Source: Silvania confinis (GTDB lineage: Bacteria > Pseudomonadota > Gammaproteobacteria > Enterobacterales > Enterobacteriaceae). Taken from it: DNA of 64,000 nucleotides. Location: the NCBI RefSeq assembly GCF_025564085.1, contig NZ_JAMGZJ010000065.1, positions 1-64,000 of the forward strand. The letters are read 5' to 3'. A program made the translations under genes and the position numbers. Below, one piece after another: positions 1 to 11,286 of this stretch (position 1 is its first letter; each line of letters opens with the position of its first letter). The notes below the pieces were generated by a model, which worked only from the letters and a program-made list of their open reading frames with translations, had not been told where the DNA came from and ran no database searches.

Positions 1-119
1 GCCTGGCGGCTTTAGCGCGGTGGTCCCACCTGACCCCATGCCGAACTCAGAAGTGAAACGCCGTAGCGCCGATGGTAGTGTGGGGTCTCCCCATGCGAGA
101 GTAGGGAACTGCCAGGCAT
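1..119 (+). rRNA. rrf: 5S ribosomal RNA (lacks first base)
   Basis: The sequence matches the enterobacterial 5S rRNA nearly base for base. It starts at the second nucleotide of the usual 120-nt molecule, so the first T lies just outside the window. The terminal stem is visible: GCCTGGCGG at the start pairs with the matching stretch ending near 119. It differs from the E. coli consensus I remember by a small change in helix I (GGCTTTAGC instead of GGCCGTAGC). It is the last gene of an rRNA operon whose 16S and 23S genes lie to the left. In K-12 the operon beside metA is rrnE, with yjaA and yjaB between; those two genes are absent here. Confidence 0.97.
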
Positions 120-130
120 CAATTAAGAAG

Positions 131-160
131 AACCCCGTACCGTAAGGTGCGGGGTTTTTT
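131..160 (+). terminator. rRNA operon terminator
   Basis: A GC-rich hairpin (AACCCCGTACC pairing with GGTGCGGGGTT) is followed directly by a T run. It lies 11 bases after the 5S gene and is a standard Rho-independent terminator for the rRNA operon. Confidence 0.9.
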
Positions 161-289
161 GCGTCCTAAATTTAGGTGGAAATAGCGTGCAGCACGGCGT
201 GTTTACCTATCCTAAAGTCTCCTCCTTTCGTGAAACTTTCTCACCTTTCACCAGCAGACTCGACATTTACGCGATTCCTGGTTATTGTC

Positions 290-321
290 AGCTATCTGGA
301 TGTCTAAACGTTTATACGTAT
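290..321. promoter_or_regulatory. Four tandem MetJ boxes upstream of metA
   Basis: Four adjacent 8-mers resemble the met box AGACGTCT: AGCTATCT, GGATGTCT, AAACGTTT and ATACGTAT, with no gap between them. The array ends 19 bases before the metA start codon. MetJ with S-adenosylmethionine binds such arrays cooperatively and represses methionine genes; metA is a known MetJ target in E. coli. The exact box register is my reading. Confidence 0.75.
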
Positions 322-340
322 GCTGTGAGGATTTAAGGTT

Positions 341-1270
341 ATGCCGATTCGGGTGCAGGACGAGCTACCAGCCGTCAATTTCTTGCGTGATGAAAATGTC
401 TTTGTGATGAAGGCATCGCGCGCTACAGGTCAGGAAATTCGTCCCCTGAAGGTACTTATCCTTAACCTGATGCCGAAGAAGATCGAGACGGAAAACCAGT
501 TTTTACGTCTGCTCTCTAACTCCCCACTGCAGGTTGATATTCAGCTATTGCGTATAGATGCACGTGAATCCCGCAATACCCCATCAGAGCATCTCAACAA
601 CTTTTACTGTAACTTCGAAGACATCCGTGAAGAAAACTTCGACGGTCTGATCGTGACAGGCGCACCGCTGGGACTGGTTGAATTTAATGATGTTGCCTAC
701 TGGCCGCAGATCGAACAGGTTCTGGAGTGGGCGAAAGATCATGTCACCTCCACGCTGTTTGTCTGCTGGGCGGTGCAAGCCGCGCTCAATATCCTGTACG
801 GCATTCCGAAGCAAACCCGCAGTGAAAAACTGTCTGGTGTCTATGAGCACCACATTGTTCATCCTCATGCCCTGCTGACGCGCGGGTTTGATGACTCCTT
901 CCTCGCACCACACTCTCGCTATGCCGATTTCCCGGCAGGGTTGATTCGTGATTACACCGATCTGGAAATCCTGGCAGAGACAGAAGAGGGCGATGCCTAC
1001 CTGTTTGCCAGCAAAGACAAGCGAATTGCCTTTGTCACCGGCCACCCGGAATATGATCCCGACACGCTGGCGAGTGAGTTTTTCCGTGATGCAGAAGCCG
1101 GATTAAACCCGGACGTACCCTATAACTATTTCCCGCAAAACGATCCTCAGAACAAACCGCGAGCCACCTGGCGTAGCCATGGCAACCTGCTGTTTACCAA
1201 CTGGCTCAACTACTACGTCTATCAGATCACACCGTTCGATCTGCGGCATATGAATCCAACGCTGGATTAA
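341..1270 (+). CDS. metA: Homoserine O-succinyltransferase
   Basis: This is the first committed enzyme of methionine synthesis. It transfers succinyl from succinyl-CoA to the hydroxyl of homoserine in the cytoplasm. The protein has 309 residues, the usual enterobacterial length, and is collinear with E. coli MetA. The nucleophile Cys142 sits in FVCWAVQAA, and His235 and Glu237 lie in the GHPEYD motif that completes the triad-like site. The ATG follows an AAGG-type ribosome site and lies just after the MetJ array, so repression by MetJ is expected. A separate terminator follows, which makes it a single-gene transcript. MetH, later in the window, catalyses the last step of the same pathway. Confidence 0.98.
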   Translation: MPIRVQDELPAVNFLRDENVFVMKASRATGQEIRPLKVLILNLMPKKIETENQFLRLLSNSPLQVDIQLLRIDARESRNTPSEHLNNFYCNFEDIREENFDGLIVTGAPLGLVEFNDVAYWPQIEQVLEWAKDHVTSTLFVCWAVQAALNILYGIPKQTRSEKLSGVYEHHIVHPHALLTRGFDDSFLAPHSRYADFPAGLIRDYTDLEILAETEEGDAYLFASKDKRIAFVTGHPEYDPDTLASEFFRDAEAGLNPDVPYNYFPQNDPQNKPRATWRSHGNLLFTNWLNYYVYQITPFDLRHMNPTLD

Positions 1271-1314
1271 TCTTCTGTCGATCCTCTCCCTGTAGCGTTT
1301 CAGCTCTCCAGATA

Positions 1315-1337
1315 AGGCACCTTCGGGTGCCTTTTTT
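1315..1337 (+). terminator. metA terminator
   Basis: The hairpin AGGCACC-TTCG-GGTGCCT is followed by six T bases, 45 bases after the metA stop. It separates metA from the glyoxylate operon. Confidence 0.9.
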
Positions 1338-1417
1338 ATTTCCGAAACACACTCCGTATATTGAGTATTTTTTAATAATAGTAAATTCAATCAGTTAAAT
1401 GTATTTATTATTAAAAA

Positions 1418-1433
1418 TGGAAATAGTTTTTGA
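1418..1433. promoter_or_regulatory. IclR operator of the aceBAK promoter
   Basis: TGGAAATAGTTTTTGA closely matches the E. coli aceB operator TGGAAATTGTTTTTGA as I recall it, and downstream promoter sequence is also conserved. It lies 107 bases before the aceB ATG. The in-frame ATG at 1399 lies upstream of the operator, so it cannot be the working start. Confidence 0.7.
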
Positions 1434-1539
1434 TTTAATGAAAATGCGAGGTAGTCTTAATCTTGCTGAACGAAAATCACACGACCATTTTTCGTGCGCG
1501 TGCGTAAATGCATTCGGATCAATGACGAGGAGCAGTGCA

Positions 1540-3141
1540 ATGAATCAACAGGCAGCCATTATCGATGAATTGACCTTCACCCAACCGCATAATGAGCAGG
1601 AAAAGCAGATCCTGACGCCAGATGCCGTTGAGTTTCTTACCGAGCTGGTGACCCGCTTCACGCCAAAACGTAATAAGTTACTGGCGGCACGTATCCGGCA
1701 GCAGCAAGACATTGATAGCGGGAAGCTGCCTGATTTTATTTCGGAAACCACTTCCATTCGTGATGGTGAGTGGATGATTCGCGGTATTCCGCAAGACCTG
1801 CAGGATCGCCGCGTTGAAATCACGGGTCCGGTCGAGCGCAAAATGGTGATTAACGCGCTGAATGCCAATGTGAAGGTCTTTATGGCGGATTTCGAAGACT
1901 CGCTGGCACCTGACTGGAGCAAAGTAATTGAAGGCCAGATCAACCTGCGTGACGCGGTAAATGGCACCATCAGCCACACCAATGAATCAGGCAAAATTTA
2001 TCAACTTAAGCCCAACCCGGCGGTGCTGGTCTGCCGCGTGCGTGGCCTGCATTTACCGGAAAAACACGTAACCTGGAATCGCGAAGCAATCCCTGGCAGC
2101 CTGTTCGACTTTGCGCTCTATTTCTTCCACAACTATAAAAACCTGCTGGCAAAAGGCAGTGGCCCCTATTTCTACCTGCCGAAAACCCAGTCCTGGCAGG
2201 AGGCTGCCTGGTGGAGCGAGGTGTTCAGCTACACAGAGGATCGTTTTGATCTGCCGCGCGGTACGATCAAAGCCACACTGTTGATTGAAACCCTGCCTGC
2301 CGTTTTCCAGATGGATGAGATCCTGCACGCCCTGCGCGATCATATCGTCGGCCTGAACTGCGGTCGCTGGGATTACATATTCAGCTACATCAAAACCCTG
2401 AAGAATCATCCGGACCGCGTCCTGCCAGACCGCCAGGTGGTCACCATGGATAAATCATTCCTCAACGCTTATTCGCGTTTGCTGATCAAAACCTGCCATA
2501 AGCGCGGCGCGTTTGCGATGGGCGGGATGGCAGCGTTCATTCCCAGCAAAGACAGCGAACGTAACAGCCAGGTGCTGAACAAAGTGAAGGCCGACAAAGA
2601 GCTTGAGGCCTGCAATGGCCACGACGGCACCTGGGTTGCGCACCCTGGGCTTGCGGATACGGCAATGGACGTTTTCAATCGCGTACTGGGTGATAACAAA
2701 AACCAGCTGCATGTGACCCGTGAGGACGATGCGCCCATCACCGCGGCTCAACTGCTCGAACCTTGTCAGGGAGAGCGTACCGAAGCGGGGATGCGCGCCA
2801 ATATTCGTGTCGCTGTGCAATACATCGAGGCGTGGATCTCCGGCAACGGCTGCGTGCCAATTTACGGTCTGATGGAAGATGCTGCTACCGCTGAGATTTC
2901 GCGTACCTCTATCTGGCAGTGGATCCACCATCAGAAAACGCTCAGCAACGGCAAACCGGTGACCAAAGACCTGTTCTGTCAGATGCTGTCGGAAGAGATG
3001 CTGGCCATTCAGGAAGAGCTGGGCGAGCACCGTTTCAGCAGTGGGCGCTTCGACGCCGCCGCGCGCCTGATGGAACAAATCACCACCTCAGATGAATTAA
3101 TCGACTTCCTGACGCTGCCCGGCTACCGCCTGCTTGCTTAA
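1540..3141 (+). CDS. aceB: Malate synthase A
   Basis: AceB condenses glyoxylate with acetyl-CoA to give malate, the second step of the glyoxylate bypass needed for growth on acetate or fatty acids. From the ATG at 1540 the protein has 533 residues, equal to E. coli AceB, and starts [13 protein letters not shown]. That start has a GACGAGGAG ribosome site. The open frame extends 47 codons upstream but across the promoter and operator, so I rejected the longer form. Conserved blocks include [12 protein letters not shown] near residue 120 and [20 protein letters not shown] in the C-terminal half. It is the first gene of aceBAK; aceA follows after about 30 bases. Confidence 0.97.
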   Translation: MNQQAAIIDELTFTQPHNEQEKQILTPDAVEFLTELVTRFTPKRNKLLAARIRQQQDIDSGKLPDFISETTSIRDGEWMIRGIPQDLQDRRVEITGPVERKMVINALNANVKVFMADFEDSLAPDWSKVIEGQINLRDAVNGTISHTNESGKIYQLKPNPAVLVCRVRGLHLPEKHVTWNREAIPGSLFDFALYFFHNYKNLLAKGSGPYFYLPKTQSWQEAAWWSEVFSYTEDRFDLPRGTIKATLLIETLPAVFQMDEILHALRDHIVGLNCGRWDYIFSYIKTLKNHPDRVLPDRQVVTMDKSFLNAYSRLLIKTCHKRGAFAMGGMAAFIPSKDSERNSQVLNKVKADKELEACNGHDGTWVAHPGLADTAMDVFNRVLGDNKNQLHVTREDDAPITAAQLLEPCQGERTEAGMRANIRVAVQYIEAWISGNGCVPIYGLMEDAATAEISRTSIWQWIHHQKTLSNGKPVTKDLFCQMLSEEMLAIQEELGEHRFSSGRFDAAARLMEQITTSDELIDFLTLPGYRLLA

Positions 3142-3172
3142 TCCACCACATAACAATATGGAGAATCTGCAC

Positions 3173-4477
3173 ATGAAAACCCGTACCCAACAGATCGAAG
3201 CATTACAAAATGAGTGGACTCAAGCGCGCTGGGAAGGCATTGAGCGTCCTTATAGCGCAGAAGAGGTGGTGAAGCTGCGTGGCTCGGTAAACCCTGAATG
3301 TACCCTGGCGCAGCTGGGGGCGGCCAAAATGTGGCGTCTGCTACATGGCGAATCGAAAAAAGGCTACATCAACAGCCTCGGTGCCCTGACCGGCGGCCAG
3401 GCGTTGCAGCAGGCGAAAGCGGGTATTGAAGCGGTCTATTTGTCTGGCTGGCAGGTCGCGGCGGACGCGAACCTGGCCTCCAGCATGTATCCGGATCAGT
3501 CGCTCTATCCGGCTAACTCTGTTCCGGCCGTGGTCGAGCGGATCAATAACACCTTCCGTCGCGCGGATCAGATCCAGTGGGCGTCCGGCATTGAGCCGCA
3601 GGATCCGCGTTTTGTGGATTACTTCCTGCCGATTGTCGCCGATGCAGAAGCGGGCTTTGGCGGCGTGCTGAATGCTTTTGAACTGATGAAATCAATGATT
3701 GAAGCGGGGGCCGCAGCGGTTCACTTTGAGGATCAGCTGGCGTCGGTGAAGAAATGTGGGCACATGGGCGGCAAAGTGCTGGTACCGACCCAGGAAGCGA
3801 TCCAGAAACTGGTGGCCGCCCGTCTGGCCGCCGACGTGATGGGCGTCCCGACGCTGGTGATTGCGCGTACCGATGCCGATGCCGCAGACCTGATCACCTC
3901 TGATTGCGATCCGTACGACAGCCAGTTTATTACCGGTGAGCGCACCAGCGAAGGGTTCTATCGCACCCATGCGGGTATTGAACAGGCAATCAGCCGCGGG
4001 CTGGCCTATGCGCCGTATGCCGACCTGGTGTGGTGCGAAACCTCCACCCCGGACCTGGCGCTGGCGAAACGCTTTGCCGATGCCATCCATGCGAAATTCC
4101 CCGGCAAACTGCTGGCCTATAACTGCTCGCCATCCTTTAACTGGCAGAAAAAACTGGACGACAAAACCATCGCCAGCTTCCAGCAAGAGCTGTCGAACAT
4201 GGGCTACAAATACCAGTTCATCACGCTGGCGGGCATTCACAGCATGTGGTTCAACATGTTCGACCTGGCACATGCTTATGCACAGGGCGAAGGCATGAAG
4301 CACTACGTCGAGAAAGTGCAGCAGCCGGAATTCGCTGCCAGCCAACGAGGCTATACCTTTGCCTCGCACCAGCAGGAGGTGGGCACGGGCTATTTCGATA
4401 AGGTCACCACCATCATTCAGGGCGGCGCCTCTTCCGTGACTGCACTGACGGGATCGACCGAAGAAGCACAGTTCTGA
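3173..4477 (+). CDS. aceA: Isocitrate lyase
   Basis: AceA cleaves isocitrate to glyoxylate and succinate, the first step of the glyoxylate bypass, bypassing the two decarboxylations of the citric acid cycle. From the ATG at 3173 it has 434 residues, the E. coli length. The catalytic Cys195 lies in the signature KKCGHMGGK. The frame is open for 13 more codons upstream, but the chosen ATG has a GGAGAA-type ribosome site and the conserved start [12 protein letters not shown]. It is cotranscribed with aceB upstream and aceK downstream, under IclR control. Confidence 0.98.
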   Translation: MKTRTQQIEALQNEWTQARWEGIERPYSAEEVVKLRGSVNPECTLAQLGAAKMWRLLHGESKKGYINSLGALTGGQALQQAKAGIEAVYLSGWQVAADANLASSMYPDQSLYPANSVPAVVERINNTFRRADQIQWASGIEPQDPRFVDYFLPIVADAEAGFGGVLNAFELMKSMIEAGAAAVHFEDQLASVKKCGHMGGKVLVPTQEAIQKLVAARLAADVMGVPTLVIARTDADAADLITSDCDPYDSQFITGERTSEGFYRTHAGIEQAISRGLAYAPYADLVWCETSTPDLALAKRFADAIHAKFPGKLLAYNCSPSFNWQKKLDDKTIASFQQELSNMGYKYQFITLAGIHSMWFNMFDLAHAYAQGEGMKHYVEKVQQPEFAASQRGYTFASHQQEVGTGYFDKVTTIIQGGASSVTALTGSTEEAQF

Positions 4478-4484
4478 TGTCATT

Positions 4485-4526
4485 TTCCCCTCTCTCCTTT
4501 GGGGAGAGAGCTGGGATGAGAGGGGA
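4485..4526. repeat. GC-rich palindromic repeat between aceA and aceK
   Basis: CCCCTCTCTCC pairs with GGGGAGAGAG, followed by CTGGGATGAGAGGGG. The layout is that of the CCCTCTCC...GGAGAGGG...GGGATGAGGG family seen again at 28809-28889 and 35652-35690. It sits within the aceBAK transcript just before the aceK ribosome site. In E. coli a hairpin at this place is thought to lower aceK expression relative to aceBA; a like role is inferred here. Confidence 0.7.
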
Positions 4527-4530
4527 ATGT

Positions 4531-6258
4531 ATGTCGCGTGGCCTGGAGTTACTGATTGCACAAACCATCCTGCAAGGCTTCGACGCGCAGTATGGTCGTT
4601 TTCTGGAAGTGACTGCTGGTGCACAGCAGCGTTTTGAACAGGCGGACTGGCACGCCGTCCAGCAGGCGATGAAGCAACGTATCCACCTTTACGATCATCA
4701 CGTGGGCCTGGTGGTGGAGCAACTGCGCTGTATTACCGGCAACGCCAGCACCGATGCTGCTTTTCTGCTGCGCGTGAAGGCGCACTACACGCATTTGCTG
4801 CCGGATTATCCACGCTATGAGATTGCGGAAAGCTTTTTCAACTCCGTCTATTGTCGGCTGTTTGACCACCGCTCCCTGTCCCCGGAGCGGTTGTTTATCT
4901 TCAGCTCTCAGCCGGGGCAACGTTTTCGTACTCTGCCGCGTCCGCTGGCGAAAGCATTTTTTCCCGATCAGGGCTGGGATGCATTACTGACCAAAGTCTT
5001 AACCGACCTGCCGCTGCGCCTGCCATGGCAAAACCGGGTTCGTGATGTGCAGTACGTTATTGCCCATCTGACCGAGGCGATGGGTGCAGATAATCTGCAA
5101 AACAGCCATCTTCAGATCGCCAACGAATTGTTCTATCGCAATAAAGCCGCCTGGCTGGTCGGGAAGCTGATTACGCCTGACGCAACGGTCCCGTTTTTGC
5201 TGCCGATTCACCGCAGCGATGAGGGAGAACTGGTTGTCGATACCTGCCTGACCACCAGCCCTGAAGCCAGCATTGTTTTTGGCTTCGCACGCTCCTATTT
5301 CATGGTTTACGCCCCGCAGCCGGGCGCACTGGTGGAGTGGCTGCGCGAGATCCTGCCGGGTAAAACCACCGCCGAGTTATATATGGCAATTGGCTGTCAG
5401 AAGCATGGCAAGACCGAGAGCTATCGGGAATATCTGCACTATATCGCCCAAGCGGATGAGCAGTTTATCGAGGCACCCGGCATTCGCGGTATGGTAATGC
5501 TGGTATTTACGCTGCCGGGTTTTGATCGGGTGTTTAAGGTGATTAAGGATAAGTTTGCCCCGCAAAAAGAGATGTCTGCCGCCCACGTGCGCGCCTGCTA
5601 CCAGCTGGTGAAGGAGCACGACCGTGTCGGGCGGATGGCGGATACCCAGGAGTTTGAGAATTTTGTCCTCGATAAACGGCAGATTGCCCCAGAACTGATG
5701 GCGCTGCTGCTGCAGGAAGCACCAGACAAAATCACCGATCTGGGCGATAAAATTGCCATCAGTCATCTCTATATCGAACGCCGGATGGTGCCGCTCAATA
5801 TCTGGCTGGAGCAGTCAGAGGGGCAAGTTTTGCACGATGCGATTGAAGAGTACGGCAACGCAATCCGCCAGCTGGCGGCGGCCAATATCTTTCCCGGTGA
5901 CATGCTGTTTAAAAACTTCGGCGTGACTCGCCACGGGCGGGTGGTGTTCTACGATTACGATGAAATTTGCTATATGACGGAAGTAAATTTCCGCGATATC
6001 CCGCTGCCGCGTTATCCGGAGGATGAACTGGCCAGCGAGCCGTGGTACAGCATATCGCCTGGGGATGTGTTCCCGGAAGAGTTTCGTCACTGGCTATGCG
6101 CCGACCCACGTATCCGACCGCTGTTTGAAGAGATGCACGCCGATCTGTTCCGTGCTGACTACTGGCGAAGCCTGCAAACGCGCATCCAGAACGGGTATGT
6201 GGAGGATGTCTATGCTTACCGCCGCAAGCAGCGGTTTTGTATCAGGTATGCGGCTTAA
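4531..6258 (+). CDS. aceK: Isocitrate dehydrogenase kinase/phosphatase
   Basis: AceK phosphorylates isocitrate dehydrogenase to shut it off during growth on acetate, sending isocitrate to AceA, and also removes the phosphate. The protein has 575 residues from the ATG at 4531 (E. coli: 578) and starts [20 protein letters not shown], as in the family. The GAGAGGGGA just before this ATG serves as ribosome site. An earlier in-frame ATG at 4477 would translate through the palindromic repeat and is unlikely. The last residues differ from E. coli (CIRYAA). It is the last gene of aceBAK and is followed by the convergent iclR. Confidence 0.96.
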   Translation: MSRGLELLIAQTILQGFDAQYGRFLEVTAGAQQRFEQADWHAVQQAMKQRIHLYDHHVGLVVEQLRCITGNASTDAAFLLRVKAHYTHLLPDYPRYEIAESFFNSVYCRLFDHRSLSPERLFIFSSQPGQRFRTLPRPLAKAFFPDQGWDALLTKVLTDLPLRLPWQNRVRDVQYVIAHLTEAMGADNLQNSHLQIANELFYRNKAAWLVGKLITPDATVPFLLPIHRSDEGELVVDTCLTTSPEASIVFGFARSYFMVYAPQPGALVEWLREILPGKTTAELYMAIGCQKHGKTESYREYLHYIAQADEQFIEAPGIRGMVMLVFTLPGFDRVFKVIKDKFAPQKEMSAAHVRACYQLVKEHDRVGRMADTQEFENFVLDKRQIAPELMALLLQEAPDKITDLGDKIAISHLYIERRMVPLNIWLEQSEGQVLHDAIEEYGNAIRQLAAANIFPGDMLFKNFGVTRHGRVVFYDYDEICYMTEVNFRDIPLPRYPEDELASEPWYSISPGDVFPEEFRHWLCADPRIRPLFEEMHADLFRADYWRSLQTRIQNGYVEDVYAYRRKQRFCIRYAA

Positions 6259-6284
6259 CGCCCGGTTCACCGGGCATTGAAGAC

Positions 6285-7109
6285 TTAACGCATCCCACCG
6301 TACGCCAGCGTCACTTCCTTCGCCGCCTTAATCACCAGCGCACCCAGCTCCGTCACCCGATCGTCGGTAATGCGCGAGATCGGCCCAGAAATGGAGATCG
6401 CCGCAAACGGCTCGCGGTGCTCGTCATAAATACAGGCCGCCAGACAGCGCAGGCCGAGGGCGTGCTCTTCGTCATCAAAGGAGTAGCCGCGTTTTCGCGT
6501 CAGGGCCAAATCCTCTTTCAGATGCACCGGTGAAACCAGCGTCGCATGGGTATAGGCGTGCAGCCCTTTACGGTGCAGCAGACCGGTAACCTGCTCTTCG
6601 CTGAGCTGGGCTAAAAACGCTTTACCCGCCCCGGAGGCGTGCATCGGTAGCTTACCGCCGATGGGCGCCGACATGCGCATCAGCTGCGTACACTGCACCT
6701 GATCGATAATGATCGCCTGGTGATCGCTCTGGTCGAGGACCGCCAGATTCACCGTCTCGCCGGAATCTTCCATCAGCGTACGCAGAATGGGATGCACAAT
6801 GGCAAGCAGGTTGCGGCTCTGTAAAAAGCTGCTGCCGACGATAAACGCATGGGCACCCACAGACCAATGACCAAGCTCACCGACCTGGCGCACAAAGCCC
6901 AGCTGCTGCATGGTGGTCAGCAGTCGATGAGTGGTGGAGTTCGGCAAACCGGCCTGCTGAGCCAGCTCCGTCAGCGCCACGCTGCTGTGCGATTCGGCTA
7001 TCCATTCCAGCAATTTTAAACCGCGCGTCAGGGACTGGACTTGCCCGCCCGGTTGGGGGGTGGTGGTGGCGGGTTTTCTGCCGCGTTTAGCGGGAACGGT
7101 GGCGACCAT
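6285..7109 (-). CDS. iclR: Acetate operon repressor IclR
   Basis: IclR represses aceBAK; glyoxylate and pyruvate are known effectors. The 274-residue protein has the E. coli length. An N-terminal winged helix-turn-helix spans about residues 28-90 (SVALTELAQQAGLPNSTTHRLL), and the C-terminal effector domain contains GKLPMHASGAGKAFLA and EHALGLRCLAA. The N-terminal tail is basic (PAKRGRKP). It lies convergent with aceK and divergent from metH across 193 bases. The match to E. coli IclR is near identical, which supports use of the operator marked upstream of aceB. Confidence 0.97.
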   Translation of the reverse strand: MVATVPAKRGRKPATTTPQPGGQVQSLTRGLKLLEWIAESHSSVALTELAQQAGLPNSTTHRLLTTMQQLGFVRQVGELGHWSVGAHAFIVGSSFLQSRNLLAIVHPILRTLMEDSGETVNLAVLDQSDHQAIIIDQVQCTQLMRMSAPIGGKLPMHASGAGKAFLAQLSEEQVTGLLHRKGLHAYTHATLVSPVHLKEDLALTRKRGYSFDDEEHALGLRCLAACIYDEHREPFAAISISGPISRITDDRVTELGALVIKAAKEVTLAYGGMR

Positions 7110-7302
7110 AGCAAGCTCCTTTTCTGTATCGTGGAAATCATTTTCGTTTTATTTGGCTGTTTTGCAACCGTTATCCGCACTGATCGGAGGAGTAATAGTG
7201 AACATGTCTCATGTTACCGCGCTGTGACTTCTCCCCTATCAAAGATTATGCCAGTATGGTCTGCTGGCCTTTTGGCCTGGTTGAGCGTCGTCGGGAGCAA
7301 GT

Positions 7303-10300
7303 GTGAGTAGCAAAGTAGATCAACTGCGTGCGCAGTTAAATGAACGCATTCTGGTGCTGGATGGCGGTATGGGTACCATGATCCAGAGCTATCGTCTGAG
7401 TGAAGACGACTTTCGCGGCGACCGCTTCGCCGACTGGCCCTGCGATCTGAAAGGCAATAACGACCTGCTGGTGCTCAGTAAGCCAGAGGTGATCGCTGCC
7501 ATTCATTACGCCTACTTCGAGGCGGGCGCGGATATCGTTGAGACCAACACCTTTAACTCGACAACCATCGCCATGGCGGATTATCAGATGGAATCCCTGT
7601 CGGCGGAGATCAACTACGAAGCGGCGAAACTGGCGCGTGCCTGTGCCGATGAGTGGACGGCCCGTACCCCGGACAAACCGCGCTATGTCGCCGGTGTGCT
7701 CGGTCCGACCAACCGCACTGCCTCTATCTCACCGGACGTTAACGATCCGGCATACCGTAACGTCACCTTTGACCAGCTTGTCGCCGCGTATCGCGAATCG
7801 ACCAAAGCGCTGGTGGAAGGCGGTTCCGATCTCATTATGATTGAAACAGTCTTTGACACCCTCAACGCCAAAGCCGCGATCTATGCGGTGAAAGAGGAGT
7901 TCGAAGCGCTGGGCGTTGACCTGCCGATCATGATTTCCGGCACCATTACCGACGCCTCGGGGCGAACCCTTTCCGGGCAGACTACCGAAGCGTTTTACAA
8001 CTCCCTGCGTCACGCTGACGCACTCACTTTCGGGCTGAACTGCGCGCTGGGGCCAGATGAACTGCGCCAGTATGTGCAGGAACTGTCGCGCATTGCTGAC
8101 TGCTATGTTACGGCCCACCCTAACGCCGGTCTGCCGAACGCCTTTGGCGAATACGATCTCGATGCCAACACCATGGCGGCACAAATTCGTGAATGGGCAG
8201 AATCTGGCTACCTGAATATCGTCGGTGGATGTTGCGGCACCACGCCGGAACATATCGCCGCCATGAGCAACGCGGTGGCGGGTCTGCCACCACGCAAGCT
8301 CCCCGACCTGCCGGTTGCCTGTCGTCTGGCCGGTCTTGAGCCGCTGAACATTGGCGATGACAGCCTGTTTGTGAACGTGGGTGAACGCACCAACGTCACC
8401 GGCTCCGCCAAGTTCAAACGCCTGATCAAAGAAGAGAAATACAACGAAGCACTGGACGTTGCTCGCCAGCAGGTGGAAAGCGGCGCGCAGATTATCGACA
8501 TCAATATGGATGAGGGGATGCTCGACGCCGAAGCGGCGATGGTGCGTTTCCTCAACCTGATTGCCGGTGAGCCGGACATTGCCCGCGTGCCGATTATGAT
8601 CGACTCCTCGAAATGGGAGGTCATCGAAAAAGGGCTGAAATGTATTCAGGGCAAAGGCATCGTCAACTCCATCTCGATGAAAGAGGGTGTAGAACCTTTT
8701 ATCCATCATGCGAAGCTGGTGCGCCGCTACGGTGCTGCTGTGGTGGTGATGGCGTTTGATGAAGTCGGCCAGGCCGATACCCGCGAGCGCAAAATTGAGA
8801 TTTGCCGCCGCGCGTACAAAATTCTGACTGAAGAGGTCGGCTTCCCGCCGGAAGACATTATCTTCGACCCGAACATCTTCGCGGTCGCAACGGGCATCGA
8901 AGAACATAACAACTACGCACAGGATTTTATTGGCGCCTGTGAAGACATCAAACGCGAGTTGCCGCATGCGCTGATCTCAGGCGGCGTCTCCAACGTCTCG
9001 TTCTCGTTCCGTGGCAACGACCCGGTGCGTGAAGCGATCCACGCGGTGTTCCTCTACTACGCCATCCGTAACGGTATGGACATGGGCATCGTCAACGCCG
9101 GACAGCTGGCGATTTATGACGATCTGTCTGCGGAACTGCGTGACGGCGTTGAGGATGTGATCCTTAACCGTCGCGACGACGCCACCGAGCGCATGCTGGA
9201 GCTGGCCGAAAAATACCGCGGCAGCAAAGCCGATGAAAGCGCCAATATCCAGCAGGCTGAATGGCGTTCGTGGGACGTTAAAAAGCGTCTTGAGTATTCG
9301 CTGGTGAAAGGCATCACCGAGTTTATCGAGCTGGACACCGAAGAAGCGCGTCAGCAGGCGGCTCGCCCCATCGAGGTGATTGAAGGCCCGTTGATGGACG
9401 GTATGAACGTGGTCGGGGATCTGTTCGGCGAGGGCAAAATGTTCCTGCCACAGGTGGTCAAATCTGCCCGCGTGATGAAGCAGGCGGTGGCTTACCTCGA
9501 ACCCTATATCGACGCCAGTAAAGAAAAAGGCTCCAGCAACGGTAAGATGGTGATCGCCACCGTGAAAGGCGACGTGCACGACATCGGCAAGAATATCGTC
9601 GGCGTGGTGCTGCAGTGTAATAACTACGAAATTATCGATCTGGGCGTGATGGTTCCGGCAGATAAAATCCTTAAAACCGCGCGCGAAGTGAATGCCGATC
9701 TGATTGGCCTATCCGGGCTGATTACCCCGTCGCTGGATGAGATGGTCAACGTGGCGAAAGAGATGGAGCGTCAGGGCTTTACCCTGCCGCTGCTGATTGG
9801 CGGTGCGACAACCTCCAAAGCGCACACGGCGGTGAAGATCGAGCAGAACTACAGCGGACCAACGGTGTACGTGCAGAACGCCTCGCGCACGGTTGGCGTG
9901 GTGTCGGCGCTGCTGTCGGATACCCAGCGCGACGATTTTGTCGCCCGAACCCGCAAAGAGTACGAAACGGTGCGCATTCAGCACGCCCGTAAAAAACCAC
10001 GCACTCCGCCGGTGACGCTGGCAGCGGCGCGCGACAACGATCTGGCCTTCGACTGGCCAAGCTATACGCCACCGGTTGCCCACCGTCTGGGCGTGCAGGA
10101 CGTGACCGCCAGCATCGAAACGCTGCGTAACTACATCGACTGGACGCCGTTCTTTATGACCTGGTCGCTGGCAGGCAAATATCCACGCATCCTCGAAGAT
10201 GAAGTGGTGGGTGAAGAAGCCCAGCGCCTGTTTAAAGATGCCAACGATCTGCTCGATCAGCTGAGTGCGGCGAAAACCCTGAATCCGCGCGGTGTGGTCG

Positions 10301-10986
10301 GGCTGTTCCCGGCGAACCGCGTCGGCGATGACATCGAAATCTATCGCGATGAGTCCCGCACTCACGTACTGACGGTCAGCCATCATCTGCGTCAGCAAAC
10401 CGAGAAAGTCGGCTTCGCCAACTACTGCCTGGCCGATTTTGTCGCGCCTAAGCTGAGCGGCAAAGCAGACTACATCGGTGCGTTTGCCGTCACCGGCGGT
10501 CTGGAAGAAGACGCGCTGGCGGACGCGTACGACGCGCAGCATGATGATTACAACAAGATCATGGTCAAAGCGATTGCCGACCGTCTGGCCGAGGCGTTTG
10601 CCGAATACCTGCACGAGCGGGTGCGTAAAGTGCACTGGGGTTACGCGGCAAATGAAAACCTCAGCAACGAGGAACTGATCCGCGAGAACTACCAGGGGAT
10701 CCGTCCGGCACCAGGCTATCCGGCCTGCCCGGAGCATACCGAGAAAGGCACTATCTGGCAGCTTCTGGATGTCGAAACCCATACCGGGATGAAACTTACC
10801 GAATCCTTCGCCATGTGGCCGGGCGCGTCGGTTTCCGGCTGGTATTTCAGCCATCCCGACAGCAAATACTACGCCGTGGCGCAGATCCAGCGTGACCAGG
10901 TGGAAGATTATGCCCGTAGGAAAGGGATGAGCGTGTCTGAAGTGGAGCGCTGGTTAGCGCCGAATCTCGGCTACGACGCCGACTGA
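7303..10986 (+). CDS. metH: Cobalamin-dependent methionine synthase
   Basis: MetH transfers a methyl group from 5-methyltetrahydrofolate to homocysteine through methylcobalamin. At 1227 residues it matches E. coli MetH in length. Domain order is intact: homocysteine domain with zinc cysteines (GGCCGTT near residue 310), folate domain ([11 protein letters not shown]), the cobalamin domain with GDVHDIGKN carrying the cobalt-ligating histidine (E. coli His759), and the C-terminal reactivation domain ending [10 protein letters not shown]. The start is GTG, preceded by GGGAGCAA. The 193-base gap to divergent iclR should hold both promoters; I did not find a clear MetR site. A terminator follows at 11130. 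Confidence 0.98.
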   Translation: MSSKVDQLRAQLNERILVLDGGMGTMIQSYRLSEDDFRGDRFADWPCDLKGNNDLLVLSKPEVIAAIHYAYFEAGADIVETNTFNSTTIAMADYQMESLSAEINYEAAKLARACADEWTARTPDKPRYVAGVLGPTNRTASISPDVNDPAYRNVTFDQLVAAYRESTKALVEGGSDLIMIETVFDTLNAKAAIYAVKEEFEALGVDLPIMISGTITDASGRTLSGQTTEAFYNSLRHADALTFGLNCALGPDELRQYVQELSRIADCYVTAHPNAGLPNAFGEYDLDANTMAAQIREWAESGYLNIVGGCCGTTPEHIAAMSNAVAGLPPRKLPDLPVACRLAGLEPLNIGDDSLFVNVGERTNVTGSAKFKRLIKEEKYNEALDVARQQVESGAQIIDINMDEGMLDAEAAMVRFLNLIAGEPDIARVPIMIDSSKWEVIEKGLKCIQGKGIVNSISMKEGVEPFIHHAKLVRRYGAAVVVMAFDEVGQADTRERKIEICRRAYKILTEEVGFPPEDIIFDPNIFAVATGIEEHNNYAQDFIGACEDIKRELPHALISGGVSNVSFSFRGNDPVREAIHAVFLYYAIRNGMDMGIVNAGQLAIYDDLSAELRDGVEDVILNRRDDATERMLELAEKYRGSKADESANIQQAEWRSWDVKKRLEYSLVKGITEFIELDTEEARQQAARPIEVIEGPLMDGMNVVGDLFGEGKMFLPQVVKSARVMKQAVAYLEPYIDASKEKGSSNGKMVIATVKGDVHDIGKNIVGVVLQCNNYEIIDLGVMVPADKILKTAREVNADLIGLSGLITPSLDEMVNVAKEMERQGFTLPLLIGGATTSKAHTAVKIEQNYSGPTVYVQNASRTVGVVSALLSDTQRDDFVARTRKEYETVRIQHARKKPRTPPVTLAAARDNDLAFDWPSYTPPVAHRLGVQDVTASIETLRNYIDWTPFFMTWSLAGKYPRILEDEVVGEEAQRLFKDANDLLDQLSAAKTLNPRGVVGLFPANRVGDDIEIYRDESRTHVLTVSHHLRQQTEKVGFANYCLADFVAPKLSGKADYIGAFAVTGGLEEDALADAYDAQHDDYNKIMVKAIADRLAEAFAEYLHERVRKVHWGYAANENLSNEELIRENYQGIRPAPGYPACPEHTEKGTIWQLLDVETHTGMKLTESFAMWPGASVSGWYFSHPDSKYYAVAQIQRDQVEDYARRKGMSVSEVERWLAPNLGYDAD

Positions 10987-11004
10987 CCCGGCTTATTTGC
11001 CAGC

Positions 11005-11100
11005 CTGCACCTGGGCTGTCCTCACTCGGGTCACGTACTTCGTGTACGCTCCCCTCGCTGCGGGCAGTCCGTGTGCAATCTGACTGCACCGCCTACGGTC
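11005..11100. repeat. Dispersed repeat downstream of metH, GTCAC...GCTCCC family
   Basis: This non-coding stretch has a small inverted repeat (CGTAC-TTCGT-GTACG) inside the conserved string GTCACGTACTT...GTACGCTCCC at 11030-11053. A stretch with the same core is found at 45462-45484 next to qor. I take it as a copy of a short enterobacterial dispersed repeat; its function is unknown to me. Confidence 0.5.
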
Positions 11101-11129
11101 AGGGCTCGCTTCACGTTTCCTTACAACAA

Positions 11130-11160
11130 ACAGGGCACCTCAAAGGTGCCCTGTCTCTTT
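11130..11160 (+). terminator. metH terminator
   Basis: ACAGGGCACCT pairs with AGGTGCCCTGT around a CAA loop and is followed by CTCTTTATT. The T run is broken but the stem is 11 perfect pairs, so it should end metH transcription. Confidence 0.8.
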
Positions 11161-11196
11161 ATTACGTTTAACCCCTTATACTGAAAGAAGGTTCCG

Positions 11197-11230
11197 CGTA
11201 GGCCGGGTAAGGCGCAGCCGCCATCCGGCA
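11197..11230. repeat. REP element
   Basis: GCGTAGGCCGGGTAAGGCG...CGCCATCCGGCA is a typical enterobacterial repetitive extragenic palindrome, close to the BIME pair at 63294-63370. It lies between the metH terminator and yjbB. Confidence 0.85.
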
Positions 11231-11286
11231 ATACAGCGCGTAATGAGCCTCAGGAGACCCAATAACAATAAGGAGGACCACTCTTA

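Noticed and set aside
1399-1539. A 47-residue N-terminal extension of aceB
   Set aside because: It would be translated from an ATG upstream of the IclR operator and promoter, and family members start at the later ATG with a good ribosome site.
7729-8967. A 412-codon open frame opposite metH
   Set aside because: Same reason: full overlap with a certain gene and His/Val/Gln-rich noise translation.
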